Assembly (NCBI GenBank): GCA_947625255.1
Contig: CANQNT010000001.1
Span: 62,001 to 126,000, forward strand
DNA length: 64,000 nt
Direction: 5' to 3'
Origin: an uncultured Acetatifactor sp.
Lineage (GTDB): Bacteria > Bacillota > Clostridia > Lachnospirales > Lachnospiraceae
Part shown: piece by piece, positions 59,671 through 64,000 of the stretch
Position numbering within the stretch: the first letter of the stretch is position 1
Layout: each line of letters starts with the position of its first letter
Notes under the pieces: model-generated
The model's database searches: none
The model's input: only the letters and a program-made list of their open reading frames with translations
What the model was told of the DNA's origin: nothing
Position numbers and translations under genes: made by a program

Positions 59671-61089
59671 ATGAGACAAAAAGAACTGATTGTTTATCGG
59701 AACATAGAGGAGGAGCGCCTGCTGGAAGATATGGCCCGTATTATGGATTATGGCCGCAGCGTTGCTTCAGGGAAGGAAGGCGGCCGCGCGGATCTGGATG
59801 GCAGCAGCGCGGCCCGGGCAGATCAGGAGGACCCATCGGAGCTGACTACCCTTTTTTATCAGTGTATTCATGATCTGCTGGAGTTGGCGGGGAATTATGG
59901 TTTCCATGGAAATCTCTGGCACTGTTATCTTGCGAACTTGCTGGTCAACAGTGAAAACAGTTATTCCAGGGCTTGTGAATGCAGGGGCGCTGTGGAGGGG
60001 ACGATCAATGCGGCAGCCCTCCATGATATTGCCATTATCAAGGAATTTTATGATTATGATTTTCATCCCGTGATGGAAGCGTTAGGGGTGCCGGAATTTG
60101 ATCTGGCAGAGCGCTATGAAAGCAGTCAGGGGGAAAGCAGGGTCTATAACGGCCGCATTTGCGCCAGGATCTGTGAGCTGGCGGAGACTTTTTGCGGAAA
60201 CAACACTCCGGAAGAGATGAAAGCCACCCTGACCCGGTTTTATCAGGAATATGGGGTGGGAAAGTTCGGACTGCATAAGTCTTTCCGGATTTCCGGTCAG
60301 GAGGAAGTCCAAATCATGCCCATCCGCAAGATTGCCCATGTCCGTCTGGATGACCTGGTTGGTTACGAGGCGGCCAAGCAGAAGCTGATTGAGAATACCG
60401 AGGCCTTTGTAAGCGGACGCAGGGCCAATAACTGCCTGTTGTTCGGAGACGCGGGAACGGGCAAGTCCTCCTGCATCAAAGCCATTGCCAACGAATATTA
60501 TACGAGGGGACTACGTATCATTGAGGTGTACAGACATCAGTTCCAGTACCTGAATGATGTGATCGCCCAGGTGAAAAACCGGAATTACAAGTTTATCCTG
60601 TATATGGATGACCTGAGCTTTGAGGATTTCGAGACGGAATATAAGTATCTCAAGGCCGTGATCGAGGGCGGTCTGGAACGCAGACCGGACAACGTATTGA
60701 TTTATGCCACTTCCAATCGCCGCCATCTGATTCGCGAGAATTACAGCGATAAAGAGGAGATCCGGCAGGATATGCACACCAGCGACACCGTTCAGGAGAA
60801 GCTTTCCCTGGCGGCCCGCTTTGGTGTGACAATATACTTCGGCTCTCCGTCTCCTAAGCAGTTCCAGGAAATCGTGCTTGCCCTGGCACGGAGGAACAAG
60901 ATCAGCCTGCCGGAAGCAGAGCTTCTAGCCGAGGCGAATAAGTGGGAGTTAAGTCACGGAGGCCTTTCCGGCCGCACCGCCCAACAATTTATCGATTATT
61001 TACTGGGGAAACCCGGATTTTTTACCATGGAAACGGACCGGGAGGACAGGCGGGAGCCGGATGTCCGCATTGACAGGAGGGGGGAATAG
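59671..61089 (+). CDS. DUF815 AAA-type ATPase
   Basis: A 472-residue ATP-binding protein of the DUF815 group. The P-loop LLFGDAGTGKSSCIKAIANE is near residue 255, Walker B FILYMDDLSFEDFE near 310, a sensor-like YATSNRRHLIREN near 350 and a lid with LSGRTAQQFIDYLLG near the end. The first 220 residues are a family-specific helical region. ATG 59671 is taken rather than TTG 59665. DUF815 proteins are widespread and uncharacterised. It is followed after 3 bases by a Ppx/GppA gene and then ppk, suggesting a role linked to polyphosphate or stress signalling. Confidence 0.87.
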   Translation: MRQKELIVYRNIEEERLLEDMARIMDYGRSVASGKEGGRADLDGSSAARADQEDPSELTTLFYQCIHDLLELAGNYGFHGNLWHCYLANLLVNSENSYSRACECRGAVEGTINAAALHDIAIIKEFYDYDFHPVMEALGVPEFDLAERYESSQGESRVYNGRICARICELAETFCGNNTPEEMKATLTRFYQEYGVGKFGLHKSFRISGQEEVQIMPIRKIAHVRLDDLVGYEAAKQKLIENTEAFVSGRRANNCLLFGDAGTGKSSCIKAIANEYYTRGLRIIEVYRHQFQYLNDVIAQVKNRNYKFILYMDDLSFEDFETEYKYLKAVIEGGLERRPDNVLIYATSNRRHLIRENYSDKEEIRQDMHTSDTVQEKLSLAARFGVTIYFGSPSPKQFQEIVLALARRNKISLPEAELLAEANKWELSHGGLSGRTAQQFIDYLLGKPGFFTMETDREDRREPDVRIDRRGE

Positions 61090-61092
61090 AAA

Positions 61093-62640
61093 ATGCCCAT
61101 CAAAACCTTTGCCGCCATTGATGTCGGCAGCTTTGAACTTGCCATGAAAATTTTTGAATTTTCCGGTAAAAATAACATCAAAGAGATTGACCATATTAGT
61201 CAAAGGCTGGCCCTGGGGAGCGATACCTACGCCCATGGGAAGATCAGTCCCAAGCGCATGGACGAGCTTTGCCGCGCTCTCAAGGAGATTGCCGGCATCA
61301 TGAAATCCTATCGTGTGGATGCTTACCGCGCTTATGGGACCAGCGCCATCCGGGAAACTGCCAATACCACCATTGTTCTTGACCAGATTGAACAACGAAC
61401 GGGAATCAAGGTAGAGGTCTTAAGCAATTCCGAGCAGCGTTTTCTGGATTACAAATCCGTGGCGTTCCGTGGAGAAACTTTCCGAAAGATCATTGAGGAC
61501 AAGACGGCCATTGTGGATATCGGCGGCGGAAGTATTCAATTGTCCCTCTTTGACAATGATGTGCTGACGGCCACCCAGAATCTGAAGCTGGGAGTGCTGC
61601 GTGTGATGGAGCTTTTGAACAGACTGAATGCCAAGAGCAGTCAGATGGAGAGTCTGATCGACGAAATGGCTTCCGCCCAGCTTTCCACTTTTAAAAAGCT
61701 TTATCTCAAGGATCGTACGATTAAGAACATTATCGTGGTGGATGATTATCTGTCACCTTATGTGGTCCGCAGGTTTGGCAGGGATCCGTCCAAGGCGATT
61801 GCCACTCTGGAGGATTATGAAAAATTGATGGATATGCTGCGTTCCCAATCCAGGAGTCAGATCGCGTCCAATATGGGGATCGCGGAGGAGCGGGTTCCCA
61901 TGGTCTTCATCAGTGCCGTCATTCTGCGCAGGACCGCTTTGATGATGGGGGCGGAGATGATATGGGCCCCTGGCGTAACGCTTTGTGACGGTATCGCGTA
62001 TGAATACGCGGAGCGCAATAAGCTGCTGGTGGATGAACATGATTTTGAAAAGGATATTCTGGCCTGCGCCGTCAACATTGGCAAGCGTTACATGGGCAGT
62101 CGAAAACGGGCGGAAACCCTGCAGGACATCACCCTTACCATTTTTGACAGCATGAAGAAGATACACGGTATGGGCAAACGGGAAAGACTTTATCTGCGTC
62201 TGGCGGCCTTGCTGCATGATTGTGGAAAATACATCAGCATGATCAATTTGGGAGAAGCTTCTTATAACATCATCATGTCCACGGAAATTATCGGGCTTTC
62301 CCATATCGAGCGGGAAATCGTGGCCAACGTGGTGCGCTTTAATCATGTGCCGTTCCTGTACTATGAGGAAATGAGCGCCAGGGAAACCAGGCTGGACAAG
62401 GACGCATATCTGGTGATCGCCAAGCTGACCGCTATTTTAAGGATCGCCAATTGCCTTGACCGAAGCCATAAGCAGAAGTTGTCGGGGATCAGGGCGGTGT
62501 TAAAGGATAACACATTGGTGCTGACGGTGGATACCCAGGAAGACATCACTCTGGAAAGAGGCTATTTCGAGGAACGAGAGGGATTTTTCCAGGAGGTTTT
62601 CAGTGTTCAGCCGGTATTAAAGCAGAGAAAGCAGTTTTAA
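61093..62640 (+). CDS. ppx: exopolyphosphatase / pppGpp phosphohydrolase (Ppx/GppA) with HD-like C-terminus
   Basis: A 515-residue protein. About 1-300 is the actin-like ASKHA domain of Ppx/GppA: FAAIDVGSFELAMKIFEF, YGTSAIRETANT, NSEQRFLDYKSV and IVDIGGGSIQLSLF. About 315-490 is an HD-type helical domain (LLHDCGKYISM, LSHIEREIVANVVRFNHVPF). Such proteins degrade polyphosphate chains from the end or remove the 5' phosphate of pppGpp. Located 3 bases after the DUF815 gene and 86 bases before the polyphosphate kinase gene, so synthesis and breakdown of polyphosphate are encoded together. Confidence 0.93.
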   Translation: MPIKTFAAIDVGSFELAMKIFEFSGKNNIKEIDHISQRLALGSDTYAHGKISPKRMDELCRALKEIAGIMKSYRVDAYRAYGTSAIRETANTTIVLDQIEQRTGIKVEVLSNSEQRFLDYKSVAFRGETFRKIIEDKTAIVDIGGGSIQLSLFDNDVLTATQNLKLGVLRVMELLNRLNAKSSQMESLIDEMASAQLSTFKKLYLKDRTIKNIIVVDDYLSPYVVRRFGRDPSKAIATLEDYEKLMDMLRSQSRSQIASNMGIAEERVPMVFISAVILRRTALMMGAEMIWAPGVTLCDGIAYEYAERNKLLVDEHDFEKDILACAVNIGKRYMGSRKRAETLQDITLTIFDSMKKIHGMGKRERLYLRLAALLHDCGKYISMINLGEASYNIIMSTEIIGLSHIEREIVANVVRFNHVPFLYYEEMSARETRLDKDAYLVIAKLTAILRIANCLDRSHKQKLSGIRAVLKDNTLVLTVDTQEDITLERGYFEEREGFFQEVFSVQPVLKQRKQF

Positions 62641-62726
62641 GGAGAGGACTTGGGCGGATAGGACACTGAGCGGAGAGAATTCTGAGCGAAGCGGAGAAAC
62701 CGCACAGTTGGATGAGGAGGAACGAA

Positions 62727-64000
62727 ATGGGAGAAAAAGACTTTAGGAATCCAGCGTTTTATACCAACCGGGAGCTGAGTTGGATTCTGTTTGACCATAG
62801 AGTATTGAGCGAGGCAAGGGATAAAACCATTCCCCTTTTTGAGCGTTTGAAATTTTTAAGCATCACGGCTTCGAACCTGGATGAATTTTTCATGATCCGT
62901 GTGGCGTCCCTCAAGGATCAGGTGCATGCCAAGTATGAGAAGCCGGATATTGCCGGAATGACGCCCAAGGAGCAGCTGGCGGCCCTGGACGCTGCCATTC
63001 ACAAGCTGGTGGATCTGCAGTATTCCACCTATAATCGGGCGCTTCTGCCCCAGCTGGAGCAAAACGGACTGCACGTGATCAAGCACCATGAGGATCTGAC
63101 ACCGGAAGAAGCGGCGTTTTTGGATCAGTATTTTGAAGAAAACGTGTATCCGGTTCTGACTCCCATGGCGGTGGACTCTTCCAGACCTTTCCCTTTGATC
63201 CGCAACAAATCTCTGAACATCGGCGCCCTGATGCGCCGAAAGAATAAGGAAGAGGAGCTTGATTTCGCTACGGTACAGGTTCCCAGTGTGTTGGCAAGGA
63301 TTGTAGAGCTGCCTGCCAACGGAAATGTCAGACGTGTCATCTTGTTGGAGGAAATCATTGAGCGCAACATCCAGAAGCTGTTCCTGAATTATGACATTAT
63401 CTGTGCTTATCCTTTCCGGATCATGCGTAACGCGGACCTGACCATTGAAGAGGACGAGGCGGCGGATTTGCTGAAGGAGATTGAAAAGCAGCTGAAGAAG
63501 CGGCAGCGCGGAGAGGCCATTCGTCTGGAAATCGAGGATGGGATGGATAAGCGCCTGTTGAAGATCTTACGGAAGGAGTTAGGGATAGAGGAGAGTAATA
63601 TTTATGCCATTGACGGTCCCTTGGATCTGACCTTTCTGATGAAAATGTATTCCCTGGATGGCTTTGAGCATCTGAAAGCGCCGAAATACGAGCCGCAGCA
63701 GGTGCCCCGGCTGCCTGCGGGCTGCAATATCTTTGACGAAATCCGGAAAGGGGATATTTTGCTCCATCACCCCTACCAGACCTTTGCGCCCGTGGTGGAT
63801 TTTATCCGACAGGCCTCCGTGGATCCGGAGGTGCTGGCCATCAAGCAGACCCTTTACCGTGTCAGCGGTAATTCTCCGATCATCGCGGCGCTGGCCCAGG
63901 CCGCGGAGAACGGGAAACAGGTTTCCGTTCTTGTGGAGCTGAAAGCCCGGTTTGATGAGGAAAATAATATTGTCTGGGCAAAAATGTTGGAAAAGGCCGG
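62727..64000 (+). CDS. ppk: polyphosphate kinase 1, cut by the window end
   Basis: The first 424 residues of a PPK1, which makes inorganic polyphosphate from ATP. ATG 62727 follows GAGGAGG. The N-terminal domain reads FYTNRELSWILFDHRVLSEA, then FLSITASNLDEFFMIRVASL; the middle part has LTPMAVDSSRPFPLIRNKSL, and the catalytic domain begins with DILLHHPYQTFAPVVDFIRQ, AIKQTLYRVSGNSPII and VLVELKARFDEENNI. The autophosphorylated histidine should lie just after the end of the window. It is the third gene of the DUF815-ppx-ppk unit. Confidence 0.96.
   Translation, partial: MGEKDFRNPAFYTNRELSWILFDHRVLSEARDKTIPLFERLKFLSITASNLDEFFMIRVASLKDQVHAKYEKPDIAGMTPKEQLAALDAAIHKLVDLQYSTYNRALLPQLEQNGLHVIKHHEDLTPEEAAFLDQYFEENVYPVLTPMAVDSSRPFPLIRNKSLNIGALMRRKNKEEELDFATVQVPSVLARIVELPANGNVRRVILLEEIIERNIQKLFLNYDIICAYPFRIMRNADLTIEEDEAADLLKEIEKQLKKRQRGEAIRLEIEDGMDKRLLKILRKELGIEESNIYAIDGPLDLTFLMKMYSLDGFEHLKAPKYEPQQVPRLPAGCNIFDEIRKGDILLHHPYQTFAPVVDFIRQASVDPEVLAIKQTLYRVSGNSPIIAALAQAAENGKQVSVLVELKARFDEENNIVWAKMLEKA

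Overview
The window looks like a chromosomal segment of a Gram-positive gut Clostridia, most likely a Lachnospiraceae-type Firmicute. The grounds are strong AGGAGG ribosome sites, clostridial sigma-A promoters, a type A RNase P RNA, several CmpB-type (PF06541) membrane proteins, a YesM/YesN two-component pair with LplB/YtcP-type sugar permeases, and a PyrBI-type aspartate transcarbamylase. This assignment is inferred from family content, not from a database comparison.

Layout. 0-5 kb: RNase P RNA, two G3E (CobW/COG0523) GTPases, an S4-domain YlmH-like protein and a CmpB-type membrane protein. 5-11.5 kb: an OmpR/histidine kinase pair, then an operon of a duplicated DUF1538 membrane protein, a tandem PII-like protein, a small unknown protein and a DegV protein. 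11.5-18.6 kb: MalY-type lyase, amidohydrolase, a patch of three decayed genes around tRNA-Ala(GGC), pyrBI, a nitroreductase and small proteins. 18.7-23 kb: folate operon folC-folE-HD protein-folP-folBK. 23-27.4 kb: decayed stretch, gpmI, a rhodanese/TtcA deletion remnant and a duplicated CmpB-type protein. 27.6-33.4 kb: a 1,916-residue secreted cell-surface beta-helix protein (GH141-like). 33.4-38.8 kb: accessory island with a group II intron remnant, a GNAT gene, a truncated VanZ gene and an AT-rich restriction-modification cassette (regulator, two m5C methyltransferases, HNH nuclease). 38.8-55.4 kb: carbohydrate-utilisation locus (alpha/beta hydrolase, GH3, YesL, YesMN, sugar ABC permeases and binding protein, toroid-GH105 fusion, GH28, GH94). 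55.4-64 kb: Gx transporter and NusG-II proteins, MATE exporter, Zn-sensor-like ArsR, pheA, a DUF815 ATPase, Ppx/GppA-HD and a ppk gene cut by the window end.

How it works together. The carbohydrate locus reads as a system for a pectin-like or related heteroglycan. A surface beta-helix enzyme would act outside, an ABC importer without its own ATPase would take up oligosaccharides, and enzymes without signal peptides (GH105 fusion, GH28, GH94, GH3) would finish the job inside. A 20-bp-phased direct repeat (core AAAACGAYACTGGA) lies just upstream of the -10 boxes of three separate units: the surface protein, the GH3-yesL operon and the ABC operon. The AraC-type response regulator encoded between the last two is the obvious candidate to bind it. 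This shared operator is the most testable new observation here.

A second theme is decay by internal deletion. At least four genes keep recognisable N-terminal and C-terminal pieces, or parts of two neighbours joined together, with the middle missing; several others survive only as end fragments.
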